DNA from: Streptomyces sp. SID12501 | GTDB taxonomy: Bacteria > Actinomycetota > Actinomycetes > Streptomycetales > Streptomycetaceae | Reading direction: 5' to 3' | Assembly: GCF_010550245.1 (NCBI RefSeq) | Contig: NZ_JAAGLU010000021.1 | Span: 120,500-184,499, forward strand | DNA length: 64,000 nucleotides | In this document: piece after piece, positions 17,212 to 25,724 of the stretch | How positions within the stretch are numbered: the stretch's first letter is position 1 | How the letters are laid out: each line of letters starts with the position of its first letter | Notes under the pieces: model-generated | Seen by the model: only the letters and a program-made list of their open reading frames with translations | What the model was told of the DNA's origin: nothing | Database searches by the model: none | Program-made: the position numbers and the translations under genes

Positions 17212-18057
17212 CTAACGACCGACGACGGCCTGCCCGAGGGTGTGGAGCAGGTGCACGACGCCTGCGGGGCCGTCGACTACCAGGTCGGCGCGTTCCGCCA
17301 GTTCCGTCACCGCCTCGGTGCTGTTGCCGCTGCAGACCAGGAGACCCGGGACGCCGTTCTGGCGGAGCTTCTCCACCGCCGCGAACGCCGGGAGGTCGCC
17401 GAGGTCGTCGCCGGCGTAGAGGACCGAGGTGGCGCCGGTCTCGCGGACGTACTCCTCCAGGGCGACGCCCTTGTCCATGCCGGGTGGGCGCAGCTCCAGC
17501 ACGAGGCGCCCGGGTTCGACGATCAGACCGTGTCTGGTCGCCAGGTCGGCGAGGGGCTCGCGCAGGGCCTCGAACGCGGCCTGCGGGTCCGCCGCCCGCC
17601 GGGTGTGCACGGCGAGGGCCCGGCCCTTCTCCTCGATCCACGTGCCCTGCCAGGCACCGAACCGTTCGAGGAACCCGGGCAGTTCGGCACGGACGGCGGC
17701 GACACCGGGGTGCGGGGCGGGGGCGCTGACCGTACCGGTCACCGCGTCCCAGCGTTCGGTGCCGTAGTGGCCCAGGACGACGAGGTGCTCCAGGCCGGGC
17801 ACGCCCGCGAAACCGCCGTACCTGACCGCGACACCGGCGGGGCGTCCGGTGAGGACGGCGACGGAGGCGACGTGGGGGGCGAGGGCGGACAGGGCGGACA
17901 GCGTGTCGGGGTGGGCGCGGGCCTGCTCGGGGTCGGCCACGATCGGAGCGAGGGTCCCGTCGAAGTCGAGAACGACGACGGCACCCGCGGGATCAGCGAG
18001 CACGGCACCCAGCCCGTCACGGCCGGCCTGTGTCACGGGCGTAGGCAGGGAGTCCAT
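17212..18057 (-). CDS. otsB: trehalose-6-phosphate phosphatase
   Basis: A 281-residue HAD-superfamily phosphatase that releases trehalose from the OtsA product. It carries motif I VVLDFDGTLAPI (nucleophile and acid Asp), motif II VLTGRPA, the cap-domain stretch WIEEKGRALAVH, and motif III/IV LYAGDDLGDLPAF. The coding end abuts the otsA end on the other strand with no room for separate terminators, so read-through antisense RNA is possible. Start ATG 18057 is uncontested. Confidence 0.95.
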   Translation of the reverse strand: MDSLPTPVTQAGRDGLGAVLADPAGAVVVLDFDGTLAPIVADPEQARAHPDTLSALSALAPHVASVAVLTGRPAGVAVRYGGFAGVPGLEHLVVLGHYGTERWDAVTGTVSAPAPHPGVAAVRAELPGFLERFGAWQGTWIEEKGRALAVHTRRAADPQAAFEALREPLADLATRHGLIVEPGRLVLELRPPGMDKGVALEEYVRETGATSVLYAGDDLGDLPAFAAVEKLRQNGVPGLLVCSGNSTEAVTELAERADLVVDGPAGVVHLLHTLGQAVVGR

Positions 18058-18110
18058 GGGTTCGACCCTATCGGGCGATCCGGCACCTCTTCAGCTCCGA
18101 CCGGCACCTC

Positions 18111-18178
18111 CAGCCCGTCCGGCGATTGAGGACAAGGCCCGTTCAGGGCCGTTGGGGGTCTGGGGGCGCAGCCCCCAG
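18111..18178. repeat. second type of interspersed Streptomyces repeat
   Basis: CAGCCCGTCCGGCGATTGAGGAC leads into GGCCCGTTCAGGGCC and a TGGGGGCGCAGCCCCCA hairpin. I recognise this arrangement as a very common Streptomyces intergenic element; it lies between otsB and the DUF3263 gene. Confidence 0.7.
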
Positions 18179-18188
18179 GTGGCGTCGC

Positions 18189-18422
18189 CTACCGCTCCCC
18201 CCGCCGGGCCTCCCGCACCCTCCGCAACCTGTTCACCGTCACCGGATCGCACGCCAGCGCCCGCTCATCGTCCAGCAGCGCGTTGAGCAGCTGGTAGTAC
18301 CGCACCGGCGCCAACCCCAGCTCCTCCCGGATCGCGCGCTCCTTCACCCCCGGCGCCTCGAACCCCCGCCGCTCCAGCGCGAGAATGTCCTGTTCCCGTC
18401 GCCCCAGCTGCTTCCCGTCCAT
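18189..18422 (-). CDS. DUF3263 family protein
   Basis: A 77-residue actinobacterial protein of the DUF3263 family, whose motif runs ILALERRGFEAPGVKERAIREELGL followed by RYYQLLNALLD. The pattern resembles a sigma-factor region 4-like or MerR-like helix-turn-helix, so DNA binding is likely but unproven. The start is uncertain: ATG 18422 or an upstream ATG at 18452, neither with a clear ribosome binding site. It stands alone between otsB and the sugar-binding genes. Confidence 0.8.
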   Translation of the reverse strand: MDGKQLGRREQDILALERRGFEAPGVKERAIREELGLAPVRYYQLLNALLDDERALACDPVTVNRLRRVREARRGER

Positions 18423-18461
18423 GGAAGAAACCGTAGCCCGCGCCACTGACATCCGACGTCA

Positions 18462-18493
18462 GGGAGCCAGGGAGTCAGGGAGTCAGGGAGTCA
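18462..18493. repeat. four tandem 8-base units overlapping a stop codon
   Basis: GGGAGCCA followed by three GGGAGTCA units. The last unit contains the reverse complement of the TGA stop of the minus-strand sugar-binding protein gene that ends at 18491. Confidence 0.85.
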
Positions 18494-19795
18494 GTCCGAG
18501 GCTTTCTCCGCCGCCGCGGCCTTCTCCTGTATCGCCCCCAGCACCTCCCCCGGACTCCCCCGCTTCAGCACCGCCCCGCCGACCGTCTGCTGGATGTTCC
18601 GGCTGACGGCCGTCCACGTCGGCTTGCCGACCGGGAACAGCTGGGCGGTGCCGAGCGCGTCCAGGCCGTCCCACAGGGCCTCGTACCTCTTGTTCGCGCG
18701 CATCGACGTGGCCGCCGACGACGTCACCGGCAGCAGCTGGTAGGTGCCCGCCAGATCCACCGTGTTCTTGTCCTCGTACAGGAAGTTGAGATACGTACCG
18801 ATCTCCGCGGCATGCCCACCGTGCCTGAACGCGGCGATCCAGTCCGACGTGCCGACCGTCGCCGTCGTCACGCCCGCCGTGCGGCCCGGCATCGGGACGG
18901 CCTCGTACACCACCGGCTCGACCGACCGCTCGATCTCCCGCACGAGCGCGCCCGGCGCGCTGACCATGCCCGCCTCGCCGTCCACGAAGGCCTTGAGCGC
19001 GGCCTTGCGGCCCAGCCGGTCCGGGGACACCGGCCCGGTCAGACCCTCGCCGACCAGACGGTCGCGCAGCCAGGTGAGGGTGGAGACGTTGTCGGCGGAG
19101 GCGATGTCGTACTCGCCGGTGTCCCCGGTGTAGCCGCCGCCTCCGCCGAGCAGCCACTGGAGGGTCTCGGCCTGAGCCTCCTCGGGGCCGAGCGGAAGCG
19201 CGTACGGGTACTTCACGCCCCGCTCGTCGAGGGCCTTCGCCGCGTTCCTCAACTCGGCCCAGGTGGTGGGGGCTTGGAGGCCGGCCTCGGCGAAGAGGGT
19301 CTTGTTGACGTAGAGGAGGCGGGTCGAGGCGAGGAACGGCAGGCCGTACTGGGTGCGGTCCGTGGTGCCCGCGTCGACGAGGTTGGGCAGGAAGTTGCCC
19401 TGGACGCGGATGGAGAGCAGGTCGTCGGCCGCGTACAGCTCGCCCTTGGCCGCGTAGTCGGCGTAACCGCTGATCTGGGCGATGTCGGGCGGGTTGCCGG
19501 CGGCGACCATCTTGGCGACCTGCGCCTCGGCCTCGCCGGGTTCGTACACGCTGACGTCGATCCGGATGCCGGGGTGGGTGGCCTCGAAGGCGGTGTCGAC
19601 CCTGTTCCAGTACGACTCGGAGTTCTTGACGACGCCGTCGCCGTAGTTCGTGGCGACCACGGTGAGGGTGACACCGTCGGACCCCGCGCCGTCACCGCCC
19701 GCGCCGCAGCCGCCCAGCACCAGGACGGAGCCCAGGCTCAGCATCGTCACGGTGGCGAAGACCAGCCCCCGATAACCGCCCCACACTTCTCGCAC
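18491..19795 (-). CDS. ABC transporter sugar-binding lipoprotein (family 1), paralogue A
   Basis: A 434-residue extracellular solute-binding protein of the carbohydrate-uptake family 1. A lipoprotein signal (hydrophobic core then VLGGCGAG) anchors it outside the membrane. The fold is evident from DVSVYEPGEAEAQVAKMVAAGNPPDIAQISGYADYAAKGEL, TTWAELRNAAKAL and the C-terminal YQLLPVTSSA. GTG 19795 has GGGGAG upstream; the longer frame to 19930 has no site. The next gene upstream (19952-21214) is a close paralogue. No permease genes are adjacent. Confidence 0.9.
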   Translation of the reverse strand: MREVWGGYRGLVFATVTMLSLGSVLVLGGCGAGGDGAGSDGVTLTVVATNYGDGVVKNSESYWNRVDTAFEATHPGIRIDVSVYEPGEAEAQVAKMVAAGNPPDIAQISGYADYAAKGELYAADDLLSIRVQGNFLPNLVDAGTTDRTQYGLPFLASTRLLYVNKTLFAEAGLQAPTTWAELRNAAKALDERGVKYPYALPLGPEEAQAETLQWLLGGGGGYTGDTGEYDIASADNVSTLTWLRDRLVGEGLTGPVSPDRLGRKAALKAFVDGEAGMVSAPGALVREIERSVEPVVYEAVPMPGRTAGVTTATVGTSDWIAAFRHGGHAAEIGTYLNFLYEDKNTVDLAGTYQLLPVTSSAATSMRANKRYEALWDGLDALGTAQLFPVGKPTWTAVSRNIQQTVGGAVLKRGSPGEVLGAIQEKAAAAEKASD

Positions 19796-19951
19796 GGCAG
19801 ACCGCTCCCCTGGGAGGCATGCGCGCCACGCTCTGTGCACGCGCGTAGAGCCTCCCGCATGAGGGGGCCCGGTCCAATGCCCCGGGCGTTTCGGCCGTGC
19901 AACATTTCCGGGCCCGCCCCACGCCCACACAGATGGCCGTGCCCTGACGGC

Positions 19952-21214
19952 CTACTCGGCGTTCTCCTCCGAGTTGGCCTGCTTCTGCAGCCCGGTGAGG
20001 ACCGTCGCAGGGTCGCCGTTCGTGGCGAGCGCCGTACCGATCCGCTGCTTGATGTGCGCGCTGACCTGCGCCCAGGACGTCTTGCCGACCGGGTAGAGCT
20101 GGGCGGTCGGGAGTTCCTCCAGGAAGGGGACGAGGTCCTTGTCCCGGGCGGCGGTGGACATCGTCCTGGAGGCGGAGGAGGTGACCGGCAGAAGGTCGTA
20201 CTCGCGGGAGAAGGCGAGCACGTTCTTCTCGTCGTAGACGAAGTCGAGGAAGTCGCCGACCTCGCTCCGGTGACCGTTCTTCTTGAAGGCCATCATCCAG
20301 TCGGCGACACCCATCGCGGACCGCGTCGAGCTCTCCTCGCCCGGCATCGGCACCATCCCGACGTCCACGCCCCTGGCCGCCGCGATCTTCATCAGCGAGG
20401 GATGGCCGTTGAGCATGCCGACCTCTCCGCGAGCGAAGGCGGCGAAGGCGGCTGCCCGGTTGAGCTTGCCGGGGGCGACGGGGCCGGTGAGCCCCTTGTC
20501 GACGAGTTCGTCCTTGAGCCAGGTGAACGTCTTGATGTTCTGCGGGGAGTCGATGCCGTAGGTGCCGACCTCGCTGGTGTAGCTGTCGCCGCCGCTGAGC
20601 AGCCACTGCATGGCCTCGGCCTGCGCCTCCTCGGGCCCGAGCGGGAGGGCGTACGGGTACTTCACGTCCTCCTCCTTCAGCGCGGCGGCGTCGGCGGCCA
20701 ACTCGCTCCAGGTGGTGGGCGGGGTGAGGCCGGCCTCGGTGAAGAGCTTCTTGTTGTAGAAGAGGAGCCGGGTGGAGGCGGCGAAGGGCATGCCGTACTG
20801 GGTCCGGCTGACCTTTCCGGCATCGGCCAGCTGGGCGACGAAGTCGGCCTGCGTCGGGATGGAGAGGAGTTCGTCGGCCTGGTACAGCTCGCCCTTGGCC
20901 GCGTAGTCGGCGTACGCGCCGATCTGCGCCAGGTCGGGCGCGTCACCGGCGGCGACCATCTCCCTGACCTCGCGGTCGACGTCGGTCCAGGAGCGGACGC
21001 TGACGTCGACCTTCACATCCGGGTGGGCTTCCTCGTACTCCTCGACCAGGTCGTCCCAGTACTTCTGGGAGCTGTTGGCGCCGGAGTCGCCGTAGTCGGC
21101 GGCGACCAGCTTCAGGGTGACCTCACCCGAGCCGACTCCTCCGCAGCCACCGAGTACCGCCGTCATCCCGAGGGCGGACACCGCCGCGATCATGCCTGTC
21201 CTACGCCGCTGCAC
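19952..21214 (-). CDS. ABC transporter sugar-binding lipoprotein (family 1), paralogue B
   Basis: A 420-residue solute-binding lipoprotein (lipobox AVLGGCGG) clearly homologous along its length to the next gene downstream: shared stretches include YADYAAKGELY, LPLGPEEAQAE, MQWLLSGG/LQWLLGGG and YDLLPVTSSA. The pair is a tandem duplication. It starts at GTG 21214 and is divergent from nagK, with two DasR-like sites between, so amino-sugar control of at least this copy is plausible. The membrane permeases must be encoded elsewhere; MsiK at 40.8 kb could provide the ATPase. Confidence 0.9.
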   Translation of the reverse strand: MQRRRTGMIAAVSALGMTAVLGGCGGVGSGEVTLKLVAADYGDSGANSSQKYWDDLVEEYEEAHPDVKVDVSVRSWTDVDREVREMVAAGDAPDLAQIGAYADYAAKGELYQADELLSIPTQADFVAQLADAGKVSRTQYGMPFAASTRLLFYNKKLFTEAGLTPPTTWSELAADAAALKEEDVKYPYALPLGPEEAQAEAMQWLLSGGDSYTSEVGTYGIDSPQNIKTFTWLKDELVDKGLTGPVAPGKLNRAAAFAAFARGEVGMLNGHPSLMKIAAARGVDVGMVPMPGEESSTRSAMGVADWMMAFKKNGHRSEVGDFLDFVYDEKNVLAFSREYDLLPVTSSASRTMSTAARDKDLVPFLEELPTAQLYPVGKTSWAQVSAHIKQRIGTALATNGDPATVLTGLQKQANSEENAE

Positions 21215-21290
21215 AACAGAATCCCAACTGGTCGTTCGCGTTCACATACATGTTCATTGGTACGTTCAACTTCTTAGCCCTATAAGGTCT

Positions 21291-21306
21291 ACAGGTCTAC
21301 ACCACG
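21291..21306. promoter_or_regulatory. DasR-type operator (dre) candidate A
   Basis: ACAGGTCTACACCACG matches the dre consensus ASTGGTCTAGACCAST at 13 of 16 positions. It lies in the 137-base gap between the sugar-binding gene and nagK. Confidence 0.7.
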
Positions 21307-21308
21307 TG

Positions 21309-21324
21309 AGTGGACTAGACCTCT
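21309..21324. promoter_or_regulatory. DasR-type operator (dre) candidate B
   Basis: AGTGGACTAGACCTCT matches the dre consensus at 14 of 16 positions and lies 28 bases before the nagK start. DasR represses nag genes in Streptomyces and releases DNA when glucosamine-6-phosphate or related ligands accumulate. Confidence 0.82.
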
Positions 21325-21351
21325 TCCGGGTCGACGGGCCACACTGTCCCC

Positions 21352-22299
21352 GTGAGACATGTCATCGCCCTCGACGTGGGCGGCACCGCGATGAAAGCCG
21401 CCCTCATCGGGCCGGACGGCGCTCTGCTCCACCAGGCGCGCCGGGCGACCGGACGCGAGCGCGGCCCCGACGCCGTGGTCGAGGAGATCCTCGGCTTCGC
21501 CGCCGACCTGCGCGCCCACGGCATCGCCCACCTCGGCGAGAGCGCCGCCGCCGCCGGAGTCTCCGTCCCCGGCATCGTCGACGCCGAACGCGGCCTCGCC
21601 GTCTACGCGGCGAACCTCGGCTGGCGTGACGTACCCCTGCGTGAGCTGCTCGCCGAACGGCTCGGCCTGCCGGTCGCCCTCGGCCACGACGTCCGTACGG
21701 GCGGGCTCGCGGAGGGGCGGATCGGGGCCGGCCAGGGAGCCGACCGTTTCTTCTTCGTCGCCCTCGGCACCGGGATCGCGGGCGCGATCGGCGTCGACGG
21801 CCGGGTGGAGGCGGGCGCGCACGGCTTCGCGGGCGAGGTCGGCCACATCGTCGTACGGCCCGGCGGGACCCCGTGCCCGTGCGGCCAGCGCGGCTGTCTG
21901 GAACGGTACGCGTCGGCGTCGGCGGTGAGCGAGGCATGGGCCGAGGCCTCCGGCGTCCCCGGCGCGGACGCCGCGGACTGCGCCAAGGCCGTCGACTCCG
22001 GCGACCCGCGGGCCCACCAGGTCTGGCAGGACGCCATCGACGCCCTCGCCGACGGCCTGGTCACCGCCCTCACCCTCCTCGACCCCCGCACCCTGATCAT
22101 CGGCGGCGGCCTGGCTGAGGCGGGCGACACGTTGTTCACACCGCTGCGCACCGCGGTACAACAACGGATCACCTTCCAGAAGCTCCCGACCATCGCCCCC
22201 GCAGCCCTCGGAGACACGGCAGGCTGCCTGGGCGCGGGCCTCCTCGCCTGGGATCTCCTCACCATTACCGACCCCGACCTCACGGAGGTAACGCCCTGA
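21352..22299 (+). CDS. nagK: ROK-family N-acetylglucosamine kinase
   Basis: A 315-residue ROK kinase that phosphorylates cytoplasmic GlcNAc to GlcNAc-6-phosphate. The N-terminal ATP-phosphate loop is ALDVGGTAMKAAL; the signature GTGIAGAIGVDG is followed by the ROK zinc site GEVGHIVV and PCPCGQRGCLERYAS. It starts at GTG 21352. Its stop overlaps the nagA start (TGATG at 22297-22301), so the two are translationally coupled in the nagK-nagA order known from S. coelicolor. Control by DasR is inferred from the two upstream sites. Confidence 0.93.
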   Translation: MRHVIALDVGGTAMKAALIGPDGALLHQARRATGRERGPDAVVEEILGFAADLRAHGIAHLGESAAAAGVSVPGIVDAERGLAVYAANLGWRDVPLRELLAERLGLPVALGHDVRTGGLAEGRIGAGQGADRFFFVALGTGIAGAIGVDGRVEAGAHGFAGEVGHIVVRPGGTPCPCGQRGCLERYASASAVSEAWAEASGVPGADAADCAKAVDSGDPRAHQVWQDAIDALADGLVTALTLLDPRTLIIGGGLAEAGDTLFTPLRTAVQQRITFQKLPTIAPAALGDTAGCLGAGLLAWDLLTITDPDLTEVTP

Positions 22300-23501
22300 T
22301 GGCACCCGACCTAGGGGCGCGGGGAACTGCGCGACAAGCCCCCACCGGCCCGCAGCGGACACACAACCTGGTGTTCAGAGGCGCCCAAGTAGTACTCCCC
22401 ACAGGAATCACCAACAGCGCCCAACTCACCGTCGAGGGCACCAAGTTCACCGAGCACCCCCACAGCGACGCCCACGAGATCGACGTAAGCAACCACTGGC
22501 TGATCCCAGGGTTCGTCGACCTCCACAACCACGGCGGAGGCGGAGCCTCCTTCACCTCGGGCTCCGCCGAAGACATCCTCAAGGGCATCCACACCCACCG
22601 CACCCACGGCACCACCACCCTCGTCGCGAGCACCGTCACCGGCGACATGGACACCCTCACCGCCCAGGCCGGCCTCCTCTCCGAGCTCGCCGAGCAGGGC
22701 GACATCGCCGGCGTCCACTTCGAGGGCCCCTTCATCTCGCCGTGCCGCAAGGGCGCCCACTCCGAGGCGCTGCTGCGCGACCCGGACCCGGCGGAGGTCC
22801 GCAAACTGATCGACGCGGCACGCGGCCGGGCCAAAATGGTCACCCTCGCCACCGAACTCCCCGGCGGCCTCGACTCCGTACGGCTGCTCGTCGAGCACGG
22901 CGTCCTCGCGGCGATCGGGCACACGGACGCGACGTACGAGCAGACGGTGGAGGCCATCGACGCGGGCGCCACCGTCGCCACGCACCTCTTCAACGCGATG
23001 CCCGCCCTCGGCCACCGCGCCCCCGGCCCGATCACCGCCCTCCTGGAGGACGAACGCGTCACCGTCGAACTCATCAACGACGGCACGCACTTGCACCCGG
23101 CGGCCCTCCAGCTCGCGTTCCATCACGCGGGCGCGGACCGCGTGGCGTTCATCACCGACGCGATGGACGCGGCCGGCTTCGGCGACGGCCGCTATCTGCT
23201 CGGCCCGCTGGAGGTCGAGGTCAGCGAGGGCGTGGCACGGCTGGTCGAGGGGGGTTCGATCGCGGGCTCGACCCTCACCCTGGACCGCGCCTTCCGGCGG
23301 GCGGTCACCGTCGACCGGCTCCCGGTCACGGACGCGGTCGCCGCGTTGTCCGCCAACCCGGCCCGGCTGCTGGGCATCTACGACCGGGTGGGCTCCCTGG
23401 AACCGGGCAAGGACGCGGACCTGGTCCTGCTGGACGCGGACTTCGCGGTCAAGGGAGTGATGCGCAGGGGGAGTTGGGTAGTCAAGCCCCAACTACCTTG
23501 A
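22299..23501 (+). CDS. nagA: N-acetylglucosamine-6-phosphate deacetylase with repeat-derived N-terminus
   Basis: A 400-residue amidohydrolase that deacetylates GlcNAc-6-phosphate to glucosamine-6-phosphate, the DasR effector. Metal and catalytic motifs are intact: PGFVDLHNHGGGG, HFEGPFISPCRKGAH, AIGHTDATYEQ, HLFNAMPALGHRAPG and FITDAMDAAGFGDG. It starts within the nagK stop codon. Residues about 5-20 are encoded by an interspersed repeat (22313-22355) that normally lies between genes; homologous sequence resumes at LVFRGAQVVLPTG. The enzyme core is untouched, so activity is expected. Confidence 0.94.
   Translation: MAPDLGARGTARQAPTGPQRTHNLVFRGAQVVLPTGITNSAQLTVEGTKFTEHPHSDAHEIDVSNHWLIPGFVDLHNHGGGGASFTSGSAEDILKGIHTHRTHGTTTLVASTVTGDMDTLTAQAGLLSELAEQGDIAGVHFEGPFISPCRKGAHSEALLRDPDPAEVRKLIDAARGRAKMVTLATELPGGLDSVRLLVEHGVLAAIGHTDATYEQTVEAIDAGATVATHLFNAMPALGHRAPGPITALLEDERVTVELINDGTHLHPAALQLAFHHAGADRVAFITDAMDAAGFGDGRYLLGPLEVEVSEGVARLVEGGSIAGSTLTLDRAFRRAVTVDRLPVTDAVAALSANPARLLGIYDRVGSLEPGKDADLVLLDADFAVKGVMRRGSWVVKPQLP
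22313..22355. repeat. interspersed Streptomyces repeat, short copy 2, inside the nagA coding region
   Basis: AGGGGCGCGGGGAACTG, GCGACAAGCCCCCACCGG and CCCGCAG match the ends of the copies at 13011-13089 and 42640-42745; the central palindrome is missing. Its 43 bases plus flanks keep the nagA frame open. Confidence 0.78.
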
Positions 23502-23528
23502 CCTGATCGAGAGGGGGAGGTCGACGGG

Positions 23529-24470
23529 ATGATCCTCACGGTCACACTGAACACCGCGCTCGACATCACGTACCGCGTAAGGGAGTTACGCCCGCACGCC
23601 TCCCACCGGGTCACCTCGGTGACCGAACGCCCCGGCGGCAAGGGCCTGAACGTGGCCCGTGTCCTGGCCGCCCTCGGCCACGAGGTGACGGTCACCGGCT
23701 TCACGGGCGGCCCGACCGGACAGGCTGTACAGGACCAACTCACCTCCACACCAGGCGTGTTGGACGCCCTGGTCCCGGTGTCGGGCTCGACCCGCCGCAC
23801 GATAGCGCTGGTCGAGGACACGCCCGCGAGCATGACACCGGACACGACGCAGCTCAACGAGCCCGGCCCGCAGATCAGCCCGGCCGAGTGGTCCGCCTTC
23901 CAGGACGTGTACGAGGGACTGCTGACGTCCGTCTCCGTGGTGGCCCTCTGCGGCAGCCTGCCGCCGGGGGTGCCGGTGGGGGCGTACGCCGACCTTGTCC
24001 GCTCGGCGCGGGCAGCGGGCGTGCCCGTGCTGCTCGATGCCAGTGGGGAGCCGCTGCGGCGAGGGGTCGCGGCCCGCCCCGACGTGGTCAAGCCGAACGC
24101 CGGTGAACTCGCCGAACTCACCGGCTCCCACGAGCCGTTGCAGGCCACCCGGAACGCCCGCAGGCGCGGTGCACGGGCCGTGGTGGCCTCACTGGGCCCG
24201 GACGGCCTGCTCGCGGTGACCCCGGAGGGCCGCTGGCGGGCGACCCCACCGGCCCGCGTCCGGGGCAACCCGACGGGCGCAGGCGACTCGGCGGTCGCGG
24301 GCCTGCTGTCGGGCCTGGTCGAGCAACTCCCCTGGCCCGAACGCCTGATCCGCGCGGTGGCCCTGTCGACGGCGACCGTACTGGCGCCGGTGGCGGGCGA
24401 GTTCGACCGGGCGGTGTACGAGCAACTGGTGGGACGGGTGACGGTGACGAGTGAGGCGACGGCTGCCTAG
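23529..24470 (+). CDS. PfkB family hexose kinase (1-phosphofructokinase / tagatose-6-phosphate kinase type)
   Basis: A 313-residue sugar kinase of the PfkB/ribokinase family, LacC/FruK branch: MILTVTLNTALDITY at the start, RPGGKGLNVARVLAALG for substrate binding, CGSLPPGVP in the middle and the anion-hole/catalytic GNPTGAGDSAVAGLL near the C-terminus. It follows nagA by 27 bases with a GGGAGG site, so it belongs to the nagKA transcript. It probably phosphorylates a fructose- or tagatose-phosphate downstream of amino-sugar breakdown; the exact substrate is not evident. Confidence 0.88.
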   Translation: MILTVTLNTALDITYRVRELRPHASHRVTSVTERPGGKGLNVARVLAALGHEVTVTGFTGGPTGQAVQDQLTSTPGVLDALVPVSGSTRRTIALVEDTPASMTPDTTQLNEPGPQISPAEWSAFQDVYEGLLTSVSVVALCGSLPPGVPVGAYADLVRSARAAGVPVLLDASGEPLRRGVAARPDVVKPNAGELAELTGSHEPLQATRNARRRGARAVVASLGPDGLLAVTPEGRWRATPPARVRGNPTGAGDSAVAGLLSGLVEQLPWPERLIRAVALSTATVLAPVAGEFDRAVYEQLVGRVTVTSEATAA

Positions 24471-24522
24471 TGCCTGCCGGCCCCGGATCAGCGAACGCCC
24501 GCCCCCGTCAGGTCGGCCGGGG

Positions 24523-25530
24523 TCAGCTGTCCACCCATCCGTTTACCAGCCATAGCTGGTCGAGCAGGGCGTCACACTGATTGCCCTGCTCGCACGAGAT
24601 CTTGATGGTGTTGGTGCCCTTGTTGAGCTGGACGTAGTTGTAGGTCTGCGTCCAGCCCTTCTCGTAGTCGCCCTCGGCGGCCTTCGCGTAGTTGTCCATG
24701 CCGACCGGCGAGTCGGAGGCCGCGCCGTTGATCGTGAGGGTGGCGGTGGCATCCTTGCCGGGGACGCTGTAGCCCGTGTATAGCGTGTACTTGCCGGACT
24801 TGGAGATGCCGCTCACATTCCAGGTGACCGACGCGCCCACGTTGTTGAAGTTGCCCACGTAGACACCGCCGGCCGCCTTCGCGCCCTCGACGTCCGATGT
24901 GGTGGCGGCGCCGCCGCCCAGCAGCAGGGCCTTCGCGTCGATGGTCGGGAGCTCTCCCTCGGCGGCCTCGGAGGCGCTGGCCGACGCGGACGGCGACGCG
25001 CTCTGCCCGGTCGTCGGGGACGCGCCGGCGTCGCTGCCCTTGTCCTTGTCGTCGTCGCCGCCCATCATGGCCACGCCGATACCGATGACGACCGCGGCGA
25101 CCACCGCGATGGCACCGATCAGCAGCCCCTTGGTGTTGGGGCCGGAGCCCCGCCCGCCTCTGCTGCCGCCACCCCCGCTGTACGCGGGCTGCTGCGGGGC
25201 CGTGGGGCCGCCGCCGAAGGCCTCGGGCGCCTGGTAGTGGGTGTTCGGGCTACTGCCGTACGCGCCCTGCTGCTGCGGGATCGCCTGGCCGTACTGCGCG
25301 GTCGGGGCGGTCTGGCCGTACGCGGGCTGCTGGCCCTGGACGGGGGCCTGCCCCGGGGCCGCCGGCGCGCTGTACTGACGCTCGCCGACCGGCCGCACCC
25401 GGCCGACCGAGTTCGGGTAGCCGTAGCCGCTGCTCGGCGGCTGAGCTCCGTTGGCCCGCCCGTCTTCGTACAGGTAGCCGAACGGATCGTCGTCCTCGGG
25501 CGTGCTCGCGCCGTTGTTGCCGGGCGTCAT
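24523..25530 (-). CDS. membrane-anchored carbohydrate-binding-module-like protein
   Basis: A 335-residue protein of three parts: a cytoplasmic N-terminal region of about 130 residues rich in Pro, Gln, Gly and Tyr; one membrane helix (LLIGAIAVVAAVVIGIGVAMM); and, after a Ser/Ala-rich linker, an external C-terminal beta domain with the CBM6/35-like pattern GGVYVGNFNNVGASVTW, SGKYTLYTGYS and LNKGTNTIKI, ending DQLWLVNGW. A role in binding cell-surface or environmental glycans is inferred. It converges with the pfkB gene. Confidence 0.82.
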   Translation of the reverse strand: MTPGNNGASTPEDDDPFGYLYEDGRANGAQPPSSGYGYPNSVGRVRPVGERQYSAPAAPGQAPVQGQQPAYGQTAPTAQYGQAIPQQQGAYGSSPNTHYQAPEAFGGGPTAPQQPAYSGGGGSRGGRGSGPNTKGLLIGAIAVVAAVVIGIGVAMMGGDDDKDKGSDAGASPTTGQSASPSASASASEAAEGELPTIDAKALLLGGGAATTSDVEGAKAAGGVYVGNFNNVGASVTWNVSGISKSGKYTLYTGYSVPGKDATATLTINGAASDSPVGMDNYAKAAEGDYEKGWTQTYNYVQLNKGTNTIKISCEQGNQCDALLDQLWLVNGWVDS

Positions 25531-25724
25531 CCCTAGGTCTCCTCAACAGGTGCGGGGTGGGACTACTGCGGGGTGGGACCACGAGGTGTTGCGAGGTCCT
25601 GGGAAGCATGCAATGCGAAAGATGCAATGCGAATAACGAGCCTACCCGCTCTCGCTGACCCAAACGGGTGAGTCCGGAGGCAACGGGTCGCTACAAGATC
25701 GCTACAGGGCCACTGATCTGGTGA

